DNA from: Erwinia_E haradaeae_H
GTDB taxonomy: Bacteria; Pseudomonadota; Gammaproteobacteria; Enterobacterales; Enterobacteriaceae
Reading direction: 5' to 3'
Length of the DNA: 64,000 nt
Assembly: GCF_900698885.1 (NCBI RefSeq)
Contig: NZ_LR217705.1
Span: 682,001 to 746,000 of the forward strand
Below the pieces are notes generated by a model. That model made no database searches, had not been told where the DNA came from, and saw only the letters and a program-made list of their open reading frames with translations. This document shows, one piece after another, positions 43,401 to 55,549 of this stretch. A program made the translations under genes and the position numbers. The first letter of the stretch is position 1; the number at the start of each line of letters is the position of its first letter.

Positions 43401-45966
43401 AATTTATGATAAAAAATTTAATTTACTTTTTTTCTGATAACAGTAAATACATGAAATATTTTCATTGCTATATTGTAATATATAGTCAAGAGACTCTCTT
43501 AACTAAAATCACAAATGCATTGATTATTACAGGATAGACTTTATAAATTATTTTCAATAATCACAAGGAAAACAAAAAAATTTTCTCTACTAACAAACAT
43601 GTCAATATAATATGAATTATTACATGTCATGACAGGTTAATTACAATTAAGATTAACTCAATAGATTGGAGGCGTTAAAATAATTAGTAGTTTTATTATT
43701 CCTCGCAAACACATTGAATGAAGTACAGTTCTATTCAATTCATTATGTATGTTTAGACCAAAACTTAACATCTAGTGTCCTATACTTAACTCCGATATAA
43801 AGCTTGCAGGTAAAAATGATATCATGCAATACATTATTTTTTCTGAAATAGAAAAGATTAAGATTCTTCATCTTTATAGAGGTTTTTGTGATAAACAAAA
43901 AAAGATATTACTATGATGTTAATCATCACATACTCACAGCGCGTTATAAAGTACAAAGTTATTAATGAATAGATTTTTTATATAATCATGATTATTCTCA
44001 CCTATGAACATTTTGAGCAATCGATAATTTTCAATCTATTCTAATAAAACGTATTTTAATAAAAGTATTGAAATTATACTCCATAATAGATGAAATTTAA
44101 TTTTTTATATAAACTTAAATTTATTAGTAATAATAACGTATAAAGATTACTATTAGTGTGTTCACTAATAGAAAAAGATTGTTTTTTATAAATTTTATAC
44201 TATACAAATATAGTAAATAGATATATAAATCTATCGATTATTATATTTTAGATTCTGATAATATCTTCTGTATACCATGCTATTTTTAAATTAAAACACA
44301 ACTATGCTAAAGAGCATTATTTTACTCTATCCAAACTAAATATAACCAACCGTTTATGTTACTAGTAAAATACTATTTCAAATAAAATAAAAATACCTGA
44401 CCCATTACACTTAATAATAGATGTTACAATAGATAATAACTGAACAGAAGGATCTATCTAGTATAAAAAATTTTTAGAATTACTAAATTTATTAAACTAA
44501 TGCTTTGTGCGTAAAAATTTTCATCTATTAAATGGCCATCAATTATTTTATTTTTATATAAAAATATATTTTAATGTTATAGCTCAAAGCACAATAAAAA
44601 ACCATATTATTCAATTTTTATTGAAGACAGAATGAAATTTTTTCCCAATTCATGATGCAGTATGAAACGCAGGGTTAATAATTCTAATGCAGATACAGTT
44701 TTAACTATTACACAAATATTTAATAAAACACGATATTAAAAATAATGAATTAACTTATCTTTTTACCATAAATAGTACTGACAATAATTTTAAAAGATCT
44801 AATATCTTATATATAAACCCTTAATCTTTCTGCATTGCACATTATCATTCCTATATTTTATATTAAAATTTGAATTTCTCTATATCAATATGAGAAATAA
44901 TTATTATTTTAAGGTATTAGTATAGTTATACGACTTCTATAATAGAAAAATATTTATTTTCTCAATTTCAATCGTTACTATCTACCTCTGAACATTTTAA
45001 TTTAAAATAAAATATGTAGTTATCATTTTAATTAGACAGTATCGAAAATAAATTTATTTTTCATCATATGAGTGGATTGTATCAAATATTTATTTTTAAT
45101 ATTAATTAATAAGCCCATGCAATGAGTTAATGAAAGATACTAATCAAGATATAAGTATCTCGTATATCTACCAATCAATTATACCAACCTGTATCCATAT
45201 AATAATTACTTATATTTTAAGTCATAAAAAATTTTCACAAAAACGATTAAGGCTATATATATCAAAAATTGGCGCATATAAATTATGCTAGCTAATATTC
45301 TATAAAAACTATATCGGCTATCCAAGCCATGACAATGCTATAATCATCATTAATGATCTTTAAAATATAGATGATTTTTTTCTATTAATATATTGATCAT
45401 TAGGAGCATAATAAAATTATGCCTCATACTTGATCCTTCTATCCTTAAAGCAGACATAAGAGTAATGAATAATCATTAGATAGAAGCTCTAATATTACTC
45501 ATGAGTTTTATATAATATTTTGTAAACTGATTCTATTGTAATTTTTTCAGTAATAAATCCTGTAAGAATTTTATATTCTATCAAGTTTCATCTAAAAAAC
45601 ATAAATATGCAATTAATATGCTCCAAAATAATCCAACTAACTAAAAACTTTCACAAGAAATACTAAGACTGATTAAAGTGTCAATATATAAAAACACCAT
45701 ACTTTATGAAGTAATTAAAATTCTTACTGTATCGGTATGAAATCCGCTAATCATAAATACAACCAAAGATCATAAAATAACTCTAAGAAAAATAATATTC
45801 TAAAAAACCATTCTGTTATTTAAAAATAATCAGATAAATTTTAAAAAAATTAACAAATACTTACATCTAATGATCTTTTATCTAAAATCAACAGTTAATA
45901 TTCTAATACTTAAAGAACAAGTGAATAATATTTTAGCACTATTATACATGCTTTTATAACCTCAAG

Positions 45967-46020
45967 CTTAATCTTAAGGTTAAAGTTAAGGGCAAGATTA
46001 AGGTTAGGGTTAAGGTTAAA
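45967..46020. repeat. Imperfect TTAAGG/TTAGGG-like hexamer repeat
   Basis: About eight degenerate hexamers, for example AAGGTTAGGGTTAAGGTTAA, with strong strand asymmetry: G-rich on plus, almost no C. Unlike anything else in the window. Confidence 0.75.
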
Positions 46021-46889
46021 TTATATTACGTTATTTTATAAAATTATTAATCATCATTATTTTATATACAACATATCAGAGTAATTAAATACATAAAATT
46101 AATACTACCATTAATATTTTTTTGCATATAGTTCAATGCACGCAATACTTATATGGAATTACAATCTATAGAAATTACTGGACCCTAATAATAAATGAAA
46201 ATCCTCTGTTAGAGTGTAAAATACAGACTCTCTGATATACAAAATTTTAATTCTACAAAACTAACTAAATTCTGTCTAATAGACATATTATACATACAAG
46301 TATACGCCTAGTGCTGTTTAAACCAAAAAAATCCTTCTAATATAGAACTGCTAGATATTTTGCTATCTGAATATATAGATATTTTATATATGAGTTTATC
46401 TCTATTTAAGAGATATCCTTCTAACTTCTATAGTCATTATTCTAATGCCTACAATAAAAAGCATAAAGCAATATTTTTTCTAGAACAGCTTTTTTAACGG
46501 TATATCAATACCTATGACTACCACTATCGAGTCAAGATATTACAATACAATCATCAATCATAATAAAAACTATTAGAACAGTACATATTCACAAATATAC
46601 AACTATTACCACTTTTTATACCTCGTCGTAAGGTATATAACTATTTGTGTAGTGACTCTAACAGAGTTCTTATAATCTATATTATCATGCACATAAAAAT
46701 TTAATAAATCAAAAAATTACAGTAAATAATTCTTTAATACACATAAACTATTTGCATGACATAATTTTAAGAAACTTTAACCAGTATTTATCAGACGCTA
46801 TAATTATCCCATGATAAGAACATCCTTTCTTATCGGGTCTAGATCTCTATAACAAAATTAAATATGCATCTGCAAATAGGATGATTAAT

Positions 46890-48353
46890 GTGATTGAAAC
46901 TTTTTTTACTACAATAAGCTGGTTACTAATATTTGGCTACTGGTTTGTAATAGCCGTCATCACTTGTCGCATTTTAATTAAACGCCGATCAGTACCCTCT
47001 GCGATAACTTGGTTACTAATTATTTATATTTTACCTCTTCTCGGAATTATTGCCTACCTTTCTCTAGGAGAGTTATATTTAGGTCAATGCCGGGCTCAAC
47101 GAGCGCGTAGAATGTGGCCTTTCATGGCTGTCTGGTTTAAGACCTTACAGTCTCCCCCAAACCTTTATCCCACAAAGAATAGTGATATCGCTCAACCACT
47201 ATTTCAACTGTGTGAGAATCGACAGGGCATTGCAGGAGTCAAAGGTAACCAACTTCAGCTTATAACTAGTAGTGATGATACATTACGCGCATTAATTCAC
47301 GATGTACGCAAGGCATCTCATAATATTGAAATGGTATTTTATATCTGGCAACCGGGCGGACAGGCTGATGAAGTTGCAGAAGCACTCATCTCCTCTGCGC
47401 GACGTGGTGTATACTGCCGTCTTTTACTTGATTCTGCTGGTAGTGTAGAATTTTTTCGAACGGTTTGGCCAAATCGAATGCGCAATGCCGGAATAGATGT
47501 AGTGGAGGCATTGCCAGTAAGCCTGCTCCGAATTTTTTTTAGACGTATGGATTTACGGCAACACCGTAAAATGGTTCTAATTGATAATTATATTGCTTAT
47601 ACTGGTAGTATGAATTTAGTAGATCCGCTATTTTTTAAAAAACATATAAACGTTGGTCAGTGGATAGATTTAATGGCGCGTATGGAAGGTCCAATCGCCA
47701 CTACTATGGGAATTATTTATTCTGGTGATTGGGAAATTGAAACTGGAAAGCGAATTTTACCACTCAAACCAGATAATAATGTTATGTTTTTTGAGAAAAA
47801 AAATGATCACACTATTTTAGTGATTGCATCAGGTCCAGGTTTTCCAGAGAATATGATTCATCAAGCGATATTAACCGCGGTTTTTTCAGCACGTAGAAAA
47901 TTAATAATTACCACCCCTTATCTAATTCCAAGTGATGATCTATTACATGCTATCTGTATCGCTTCATACCGTGGTGTTGATGTCAGTATTATTATTCCTC
48001 TTCATAATGACTCGTTACTAGTACGTTGGGCTAGTAGAGCATTTTTTAGTGAATTACTTGAGTCTGGAGTAAAAATCTATCAATTCGAAGGCGGACTTTT
48101 GCATAGCAAAAGTATTCTCGTTGACGAGCAACTTAGTCTGATTGGTACAGTAAATCTTGATATGCGAAGTTTATGGCTGAACTTTGAGATCACCTTGGTC
48201 ATTGATAATCATCAATTTGGGAAAGATCTAGCGCGTGTCCAAGAAAATTATATCTCTCAATCTCGCTTAATAGATATAAACTGCTGGGTTCAGCGTTCTT
48301 ATTGGAAGCGTATTTTAGAAAGGTTATTCTACTTCTTTAGTCCACTACTATAA
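46890..48353 (+). CDS. clsA: Cardiolipin synthase A
   Basis: Inner-membrane phospholipase D-family enzyme that joins two phosphatidylglycerols into cardiolipin and glycerol. Two N-terminal membrane segments (about 6-28 and 38-60) lead to a cytoplasmic domain with two HKD motifs, QHRKMVLIDNYIAYTGSMN and LLHSKSILVDEQLSLIGTVN. The end RLFYFFSPLL is identical to E. coli ClsA (486). I start at GTG 46890 (487 residues), because AGGA at 46878-46881 then has an 8-base spacing; the upstream in-frame ATG at 46881 overlaps the AGG and has no usable spacing. It draws on the PgsA pathway. It stands alone. Confidence 0.95.
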   Translation: MIETFFTTISWLLIFGYWFVIAVITCRILIKRRSVPSAITWLLIIYILPLLGIIAYLSLGELYLGQCRAQRARRMWPFMAVWFKTLQSPPNLYPTKNSDIAQPLFQLCENRQGIAGVKGNQLQLITSSDDTLRALIHDVRKASHNIEMVFYIWQPGGQADEVAEALISSARRGVYCRLLLDSAGSVEFFRTVWPNRMRNAGIDVVEALPVSLLRIFFRRMDLRQHRKMVLIDNYIAYTGSMNLVDPLFFKKHINVGQWIDLMARMEGPIATTMGIIYSGDWEIETGKRILPLKPDNNVMFFEKKNDHTILVIASGPGFPENMIHQAILTAVFSARRKLIITTPYLIPSDDLLHAICIASYRGVDVSIIIPLHNDSLLVRWASRAFFSELLESGVKIYQFEGGLLHSKSILVDEQLSLIGTVNLDMRSLWLNFEITLVIDNHQFGKDLARVQENYISQSRLIDINCWVQRSYWKRILERLFYFFSPLL

Positions 48354-49300
48354 ATAAATAATTTTAATGGTACAAAATTGTATAATTATCAAAGATTAAA
48401 ACAATTTCCAAATAACATCACTAATACTAAAAGAAAGCAGTATATGCTCAATAAGCTACTACTTACGATAAATTTATACGCACTTTTTTGCTAAAATTTT
48501 AAAAATATTATCACTAATATCGGGCAATAAAATATTTTACTTTTCCAATTAAGAAAATTTTACTAAAGAGCTTAAATGAACTAATAAAAACCTAAAAATA
48601 ATATTATATTCATAATATATTATACAATTTTAGAAAAATTAAATATCAAAGATACGATTAACTGAATTTTGAATAAAGTCTTAATTATCATATATCTACT
48701 ATATTCAAACCATTAATTAAAATAGTATCAATGCTTAATAAACCACCAAGTGACATTGTCACAAATTTATTGTTGCAATTTATCAACTTAATAAAAATTA
48801 ACTGTATATCACATAATTCTATTACAAAATAAAATCTAAGATAATTTTATATAGATTCTTAAATTTTAATACACATGATGTTACCTACTAAATTGTATAA
48901 TTTAAAATTATTATCATTAATATTGCATAGATTATTAAATATATAATATTTGTATATTACAAGTGATGAGTGTATTCTTTATTATATATAATAATTGAAT
49001 AATACATCTAAATAAATACTCAATAAAATACATACCTATTAGATCATAACTTATTAAAAACCATCTAATTCTAGACTACATATTAGACACTATATACAAA
49101 TAATTTCTATGATCTTAACCTTATTAATTTTTTCTCTAGCATTCTTTTTCTCTAGCATTCTATTGATAACTATCAATTTCTGATACATAAAACATTTAAA
49201 TCTACATGTAAGTTTTGCATACTAAGTTTTTATATAAATAAGAATATCTAATTTTACCTAAGAATCAAAATCTAAGATGCAATAAATAAAGCATGTTTGC
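48354..49300. other. Convergent spacer between clsA and ssb
   Basis: About 950 bp, AT-rich. It holds a GTGAC-ATT-GTCAC palindrome at 48750-48762 and a 16-bp exact tandem duplication at 49129-49160. No gene supported. Confidence 0.6.
49129..49160. repeat. 16-bp exact tandem duplication
   Basis: TTTTTCTCTAGCATTC occurs twice head to tail without mismatch, in non-coding DNA 3' of ssb. Probably a recent slippage event. Confidence 0.85.
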
Positions 49301-49777
49301 TTAAAAAGGAATATCATCTTCAAAATCAACTATCGATTCAACATGAGATAAGGTATTATCTAGCTTGGCAGGCTTTTGCGAAGAACGAGAGAGCTGAGTT
49401 TCATTATTTAATGAATGATTTTCCTGTATACGCCCACCAAGCATCTGCATAGTTCCACCTACATTTACTACTACTTCAGTAGTGTATTTCTCAATGCCAG
49501 ATTGATCAGTCCATTTTCGCGTCTGAAGGGATCCTTCAATATATATTTGGGAGCCTTTACGCAGATACTCACAGGCTACTTCAGCAAGTTTTCCAAAAAG
49601 AACTACACGATGCCATTCGGTTTTTTCTTTTGTTTCTCCAGTCTGTTTATCGCGCCAACTTTCAGAAGTAGCTATAGCTATATTAGTAACAGCACTACCA
49701 TTAGGTATATATCGTATTTCCGGATCTCGCCCTAAATTTCCAACTAAAATGACTTTATTAACACCTCTGCTAGCCAT
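49301..49777 (-). CDS. ssb: Single-stranded DNA-binding protein
   Basis: Tetrameric SSB that coats single-stranded DNA in replication, repair and recombination. From the ATG at 49777 the product is 158 residues: MASRGVNKVILVGNLGRDPE, the OB fold to about residue 112 (TEWHRVVLFGKLAEVA, YTTEVVVNVGGTMQMLGGR), a short linker, and the acidic tail DFEDDIPF that binds partner proteins. GGAGAGGG precedes this start. A longer in-frame opening to 49828 adds 17 residues with no family match. E. coli SSB is 178; the shortened linker lacks the Gly/Gln-rich repeats. uvrA, divergent from ssb in E. coli, is absent. Confidence 0.95.
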   Translation of the reverse strand: MASRGVNKVILVGNLGRDPEIRYIPNGSAVTNIAIATSESWRDKQTGETKEKTEWHRVVLFGKLAEVACEYLRKGSQIYIEGSLQTRKWTDQSGIEKYTTEVVVNVGGTMQMLGGRIQENHSLNNETQLSRSSQKPAKLDNTLSHVESIVDFEDDIPF

Positions 49778-50767
49778 ACCGCCCTCTCCAATAAACAATA
49801 ATTTTAATAACTCAGCTGGACTTTGCATATAAACTCTAAATCTTTTTATCTATTTTTCATAGTATTTTAATAAAATAAAACAAGAGTTTTATTTTAAATA
49901 CATACTAAATATAAAACATATATGAGTTTATCTCCTGTTCACATCTAATTACTAGATGTATTATTTAATTATCATACACAGTAAAAACACGCTAAGTACT
50001 ATACTTAGAGCTTATATTTTAAATATCTGCGACATAAAAGCACTAATTAGCTCTATAAGTAACTCATTCGAGCTAACTACAAAAGTCATATGCTCTTTAC
50101 TTTGGCACTTAAATATAATGATGAATTGTATGATTGATTAGCTAACTTAGTTTTTACTTAGTTATAATATTTATTATTATATCACTGTAAACCAACATAC
50201 TAAAAGTACCGTTTTTAAACTATTATTAGAATGACTAAATATATTTGAAACGCATTATTTTTTAGAAACACGTACTAATAAAATAATTAGTAAATAAAAT
50301 AACAGGACAACTCTCTTTAAGGTTTTTACATTTATGCTATATTATGCGTGATATATATAAAATACTTATTTTTTTTATAAAATTTATTTAATCTTCTCAT
50401 ACAAATAAAAACGTTCATTTTTTATTCTATATATTTAAGACACTTATGGACTAGAAATTATATTTTCTATAATAGGTCTGTTCACATATAGATCTTATTA
50501 CAGATTTTCTACATTATATTAATTAAAGCGGAAATATAATATAAATAACAGTAAAAATACATAACACGTAAGATCTAACTTTAAAATATTGATAGCTTTA
50601 TTCAATGACGCTTAAAGTTCAATTTTAAAAAAATATAATACTTATATATCTAAAAATTACCTTTTATGATTATGTAATAATAAAACTAAATAATGGACTA
50701 ACTGTCACTATACTGACAATATGCAACAGTTAATTAGATAATTCTTCTGAGTTTATGCTATCTAATT
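49778..50767. other. Gene-free region between ssb and typA
   Basis: About 990 bp where E. coli would have uvrA beside ssb. No uvrA sequence is recognisable; the open frame 49956-50141 looks random. Confidence 0.6.
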
Positions 50768-52591
50768 TTAAAATTTTAAGAGTTTTCTGTGCGCTTGTTT
50801 TCGGTCATTCTCTTTTAGGTGACGCTTACGAATACGAACTGATTGAGGAGTTACTTCAACTAACTCATCGTCATCAATAAATGCTAAGGCTTGCTCTAAA
50901 GACATTTTTATAGCTGGCACTAACGTAGGTGCCTCGTCAGTACCGGAAGCTCGCATATTAGTTAGTTTTTTTCCTGTTAAACAGTTTACTGTTAAATCAT
51001 TGACTCGTGAGTGCAAACCTATAATCTGCCCTTCATATACTTCGGCACCATGTCCAAGAAATAATTTTCCCCTTTCTTGAAGAGAAAAAAGAGCAAAAGC
51101 AACTGCTTTACCTTGACCATTAGAAATCAGAACTCCATTTTGGCGCTGTCCAATTGTACCTGTGCGAATTTCATCATAGTGACTAAAAGTTGCATATAAT
51201 AACCCTGTTCCAGCAGTTAACGTCATAAACTCAGTACGGAAACCAATTAAACCACGAGATGGAAGAAGATAATCAAGACGTACACGACCATTACCGTCAG
51301 GAACCATATCTTTTATATCCCCTTTACGCTCACCGAGAGCTTTCATTACACCACCCTGATGCTGTACTTCAATATCTACAACCACACTCTCAAAAGGTTC
51401 TTGAATATGCCCATTTATTTTTCGATAGATCACTTTAGGGCGCGATACTGACAGCTCAAATCCTTCTCGTCGCATGGTTTCAATAAGTACGGATAAGTGT
51501 AACTCGCCTCGTCCTGATACTCGAAACGCATCAGCATCTTCAGTTTCTTCAACCTGTAATGCAACATTATGTACTAACTCCTTATTCAAACGATTTAAAA
51601 TTTGACGTGAAGTTAAAAACTTACCTTCTTTGCCGCAAAAAGGAGATGTATTAACGTTAAAATACATACTTACAGTAGGTTTATCAACATTAAGCGCTGG
51701 TAGTGCCACTATATTTTGTGGATCACAAAGAGTATCGGAAATATTAAGTTCACCTAATCCAGTAACTGCGATAATCTCACCTGCCTCAGATTTACTAGTT
51801 TCTATACGCTCCAAACCTAGATGAGTTAATACTTTACTAACTTTACCATTACGTATTTTACCATATCTATTAATAATAGAAATATTCTGATTGGGCTTAA
51901 TTGCACCACGAGAAATACGACCAATACCAATAACACCAACATAATGATTGTAATCCAATTGAGAAATTTGCATTTGAAACGGTTCATTTGCCTGAACTTG
52001 TGGTGCAGGAACATGTTTAATAATTGCTTCATACAAAGGAGTCATATCATCTGCCATATTTTGATAATCTAACGCTGCAGTACCATTTAAAGCAGAAGCA
52101 TAAATAACTGGAAAATCAAGTTGCTCATCATGTGCGTTCAAGTTAACAAATAGATCAAATACTTGATCAACAACCCAGTCAGGGCGAGCACCAGGACGAT
52201 CAATTTTATTAATTATTACGATTGGTTTGAGGCCATTTTCAAAAGCTTTTTTAGTTACAAAACGCGTTTGCGGCATCGGGCCATCTATTGCATCAACCAC
52301 TAGAAGGACCGAGTCAACCATTGACATAACACGCTCGACTTCACCTCCGAAATCGGCATGCCCAGGAGTGTCAACAATATTAATACGATATCCATTCCAT
52401 TGAATAGCAGTATTTTTAGCAAGGATGGTAATCCCACGTTCTTTTTCTAAAAAATTAGAATCCATAATGCGCTCAGAAAGCTCAATTCGTGTATCTAAAG
52501 TACCCGACTGTAGAAGCAACTTGTCAACCAAAGTAGTTTTTCCATGGTCAACGTGAGCAATAATGGCAATATTACGCAAATTCTCGATCAC
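50768..52591 (-). CDS. typA: Translational GTPase TypA/BipA
   Basis: Ribosome-associated GTPase related to EF-G and LepA, needed for normal 50S assembly and growth under stress. The 607 residues equal E. coli TypA. G motifs are AHVDHGKTT (near 12-20), switch II DTPGHADFGGEVER, NKIDRPGARPDW (near 128), and SALNG. EF-G-like domains III and V and the specific C-terminal domain follow, with RVRLDYLLPSRGLIGFR and LTGKKLTNMRASGTDE. The start is GTG at 52591, supported by GAGGA six to seven bases upstream and by the match MIENLRNIAII. It is divergent from glnA, as in E. coli, but the spacer has grown to about 1.25 kb. Confidence 0.96.
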   Translation of the reverse strand: MIENLRNIAIIAHVDHGKTTLVDKLLLQSGTLDTRIELSERIMDSNFLEKERGITILAKNTAIQWNGYRINIVDTPGHADFGGEVERVMSMVDSVLLVVDAIDGPMPQTRFVTKKAFENGLKPIVIINKIDRPGARPDWVVDQVFDLFVNLNAHDEQLDFPVIYASALNGTAALDYQNMADDMTPLYEAIIKHVPAPQVQANEPFQMQISQLDYNHYVGVIGIGRISRGAIKPNQNISIINRYGKIRNGKVSKVLTHLGLERIETSKSEAGEIIAVTGLGELNISDTLCDPQNIVALPALNVDKPTVSMYFNVNTSPFCGKEGKFLTSRQILNRLNKELVHNVALQVEETEDADAFRVSGRGELHLSVLIETMRREGFELSVSRPKVIYRKINGHIQEPFESVVVDIEVQHQGGVMKALGERKGDIKDMVPDGNGRVRLDYLLPSRGLIGFRTEFMTLTAGTGLLYATFSHYDEIRTGTIGQRQNGVLISNGQGKAVAFALFSLQERGKLFLGHGAEVYEGQIIGLHSRVNDLTVNCLTGKKLTNMRASGTDEAPTLVPAIKMSLEQALAFIDDDELVEVTPQSVRIRKRHLKENDRKQAHRKLLKF

Positions 52592-53848
52592 AAATTATCC
52601 TCAAGTATCATAAGTATAACACTATCATAATACTTAGATTCGTGCAGTAGTAAAAATGGATTACACCATTTAATATTAGTTATTCAATTTTACTGCTTAG
52701 TAGATATTAACCTTCTATAAAAATATATGAACAGCAATGTAACTTCTGATTTTTATCAGAGAACAAATAATGTAATAATTAATTACTGGATTATCTAATT
52801 ATATAATAAATTTAATAAATTTAATAGTATATCAATCATTTCCTGGCACGGTCATAACTCTTTTAAGAATAGCTCTAAAATCAAAATATTATAACTTTTA
52901 ATCATGCAATCAAAACTATATTATGCCATAATCTAAATAATAAAGGATATAAGGTTATATTCTTTATTATTTAATGCTCTTTAAGGTTTTATAAATAAGT
53001 CAGTTAGAGTAAAATCAACAAGTTATCATGCACCACATAACGCTACTGATCAATCGTCAACAATACCTATTAAGTATTACTCGGGCATAAGTACTAATAA
53101 GATGACATTCAGGATAGATTAGCCCAGAAGTATTAAAAATACTGCTGCCAAAAATTAAAATAATACTACTAAAAGCTAATAATCTAAAGAGCTTTAGTCA
53201 TACTATATCTGATTAAAGATATAACATTGCATACTTCACTAATAAAGATATAGACGAAAAATAGATTTATACATACATATTTTATAATTACACTATATAA
53301 AAACACAGAGACATGTTGCAATTTCTCCTCTATTAAAATAGAAATAGTTTCCAAAATAAAAAATCTTACAATTTTAGTACATACTACTATTATATAGTAT
53401 ATAGAGAATCTTTATTGCAGATAAATCTATAGGTATTAGAGAAAACAATATATTAATCATTATTAGTACTTATATTGCAACTATATTTACTTAAAATCAA
53501 ACTATAAGGCATTCTTATATAATATATAATATATACTATATATATTATATTGAATTCTCATAAGATAATCTTCATGATGAATTTCTCTTTAATATATACT
53601 AATCAAGCTTAATTATACACATCCTCTAAGGCAACTTGCTACTATCTACTCTTGTAAACTTGCATCAAAATAGTAGGGGCACTAAACATCAAACAAAAAA
53701 ATATTAAAATCAATTATTAAAAATATTTATAGATCTTTTTATTACAAAAGTACCTATTGAACGCTCATTATAATACTACAAACACATAAAAAACAGAAAT
53801 CACAATTTTCAATGCTATAGTAATGACTACGTCCAGGAGATGTTAAAT
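52592..53848. other. Divergent spacer between typA and glnA
   Basis: About 1.25 kb that should hold both promoters. I looked for NtrC boxes and a -24/-12 sigma-54 promoter before glnA and found none convincing. A minus-strand open stretch at 53057-53197 without ATG (ISTYARVILNRYC at its end) has protein-like composition but is not recognised. Confidence 0.55.
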
Positions 53849-55258
53849 ATGTCAGCTGAATATGTTCTGTCAATGATTCATGATAATCAAGTGAAATTTG
53901 TTGATTTACGTTTTACCGATACTAAAGGTAAAGAACAACATATGAGCATCCCTGCTCACCAGGTAAATCACAATTTTTTAAAAGAAGGTAAAATGTTTGA
54001 TGGCTCTTCCATTAATGGCTGGAAAGACATCCATGAATCCGATATGCTTCTAATGCCCGACACTATTACTGCTGTCCTTGACCCTTTCTTTGTTGATACA
54101 ACACTTATTTTACGCTGTGACGTTTTAGAACCAGATACTATGATAGGATATGATCTTGATCCACGCTCTATAGCGAAACGAGCAGAAGATTTTTTACATA
54201 AATCTGGTATTGCAGATAATGTATTTTTTGGACCAGAACCAGAATTCTTTATTTTTGATGATATTCGTTTTGGACACAGCACCTCCGGGTCACATGTTTT
54301 TATTGATGATATTGAAGCTTATTGGAATTCTAGTAAAGAATATCAAGGCGGTAATAAAGGTCACCGACCAAAACTTAAAGGGGGATACTTACCAGTACCT
54401 CCGGTTGACTCTTCACATGATATTCGAGCTAAAATGTGTTTGATGATGGAAAAGATGGGTATCACTATTGAAGCACATCATCATGAGGTCGCTACTGCAG
54501 GTCAAAATGAAATCGCTACTCGCTGTAATACTATAATAAAAAAAGCTGATGAAATTCAGATTTATAAATATGTAGTGCATAACGTTGCTCATTCTTATGG
54601 TAAAACCGCTACCTTTATGCCTAAGCCAATCTATGGTGATAATGGATCCGGTATGCACTGCCATATATCCTTATCTAAGATGAATACTAATTTGTTTTCA
54701 GGTAATCAATACAGTGGATTATCTGAACTTGCGTTGTTTTACATAGGAGGAATAATTCAGCATGCAAAAGCACTTAATGCATTAACGAATCCTACTACAA
54801 ACTCATATAAACGCTTAGTGCCAGGTTATGAAGCACCAGTCATGCTTGCTTACTCCTCTCGAAACCGTTCAGCTGCTATTAGAATTCCAATGGTTTCAAA
54901 TCCAAAAAAATGCCGCATTGAAATCCGCTTTCCTGACCCGTCGGCTAATCCTTACCTATGTTTTTCTGCAATGCTTATGGCTGGATTAGATGGAATTATT
55001 AATAAAATCAACCCAGGTGAAGCAAGAGATAAAAACTTATACAAGTTATCCAATTTAGAAAAGACCTCTACACCAAAAGTTTCGAGCTCCTTAGAGGAAG
55101 CTTTATCTGCCCTAGATCAAGACCGTGATTTTTTAACTCAAGGCAATGTATTTACTGACCATGCCCTCGACGCATATATTGCATTACATAGAGAAGAGAT
55201 AAACCGTCTTCGACAAATTCCACATCCTGTTGAGTTTGAACTTTATTATAGTGTTTAG
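53849..55258 (+). CDS. glnA: Glutamine synthetase, type I
   Basis: Dodecameric enzyme making glutamine from glutamate, ammonia and ATP; central to nitrogen assimilation or recycling in a symbiont. From the ATG at 53849 there are 469 residues, the E. coli length. Conserved parts are MFDGSSINGW, FGPEPEFFIFDD, GHRPKLKGGY, EAHHHEVATAGQNEI, the ATP-binding KTATFMPKPIYGDNGSGMH, and NRSAAIRIP. Tyr398 in KDKNLY-type context (DKNLYKL) keeps the adenylylation site. AGGAG at 53835-53839 gives a 9-base spacing; an ATG at 53840 abuts it and is unlikely. glnL and glnG, downstream in E. coli, are gone, so nitrogen control through NtrBC may be lost. Confidence 0.97.
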   Translation: MSAEYVLSMIHDNQVKFVDLRFTDTKGKEQHMSIPAHQVNHNFLKEGKMFDGSSINGWKDIHESDMLLMPDTITAVLDPFFVDTTLILRCDVLEPDTMIGYDLDPRSIAKRAEDFLHKSGIADNVFFGPEPEFFIFDDIRFGHSTSGSHVFIDDIEAYWNSSKEYQGGNKGHRPKLKGGYLPVPPVDSSHDIRAKMCLMMEKMGITIEAHHHEVATAGQNEIATRCNTIIKKADEIQIYKYVVHNVAHSYGKTATFMPKPIYGDNGSGMHCHISLSKMNTNLFSGNQYSGLSELALFYIGGIIQHAKALNALTNPTTNSYKRLVPGYEAPVMLAYSSRNRSAAIRIPMVSNPKKCRIEIRFPDPSANPYLCFSAMLMAGLDGIINKINPGEARDKNLYKLSNLEKTSTPKVSSSLEEALSALDQDRDFLTQGNVFTDHALDAYIALHREEINRLRQIPHPVEFELYYSV

Positions 55259-55549
55259 TGTTATATATTCAATATTCTTTTATTCTGTTTTATTATTAAT
55301 TAAAATATTAATATAATATTGGCTGGAGTTGGCTGGAGTGTGTTGAAAGATATGCTCCACCTCTAAGTCTAATGAAGTTGAGTTTTTCTATAATTAGGTA
55401 CATAAAAACTATAATGTCTTTAAAAGACTTCTAAAAATTTTTTATTCTTATCAGGAAGCGCTATATTCTGACCACTTTAGGTATTTAATTACTATTTACA
55501 GTCTCATTAAAAATAATTAAACACATATCATAGAATAAGGTACGCTTAC
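55259..55549. other. Convergent spacer between glnA and recC
   Basis: About 290 bp between convergent genes. An exact 10-bp direct repeat, TTGGCTGGAG twice (about 55319-55338), is the only distinct feature. Confidence 0.6.

Larger units (their letters stand above)
43320..46889. other. 3.6 kb gene-free region between ffs and clsA
   Basis: AT-rich and without a supported gene. It holds a perfect 11-bp hairpin at 43375-43400, a TTAAGG/TTAGGG-like repeat at 45967-46020, a small hairpin ATACCT/AGGTAT at about 46618-46636, and a short stem GATAAGAA/TTCTTATC at 46813-46834 upstream of clsA. Confidence 0.6.

Noticed and set aside
49956..50141. 61-codon open frame in the ssb-typA spacer
   Set aside because: Considered as a UvrA remnant, but it has no Walker, zinc or signature motif.
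53600..53848. Possible sigma-54/NtrC promoter for glnA
   Set aside because: GGCAACTTGC near 53630 has the wrong GG-GC spacing, and TGCATC...GGGGCA near 53660 is too degenerate for an NtrC site.
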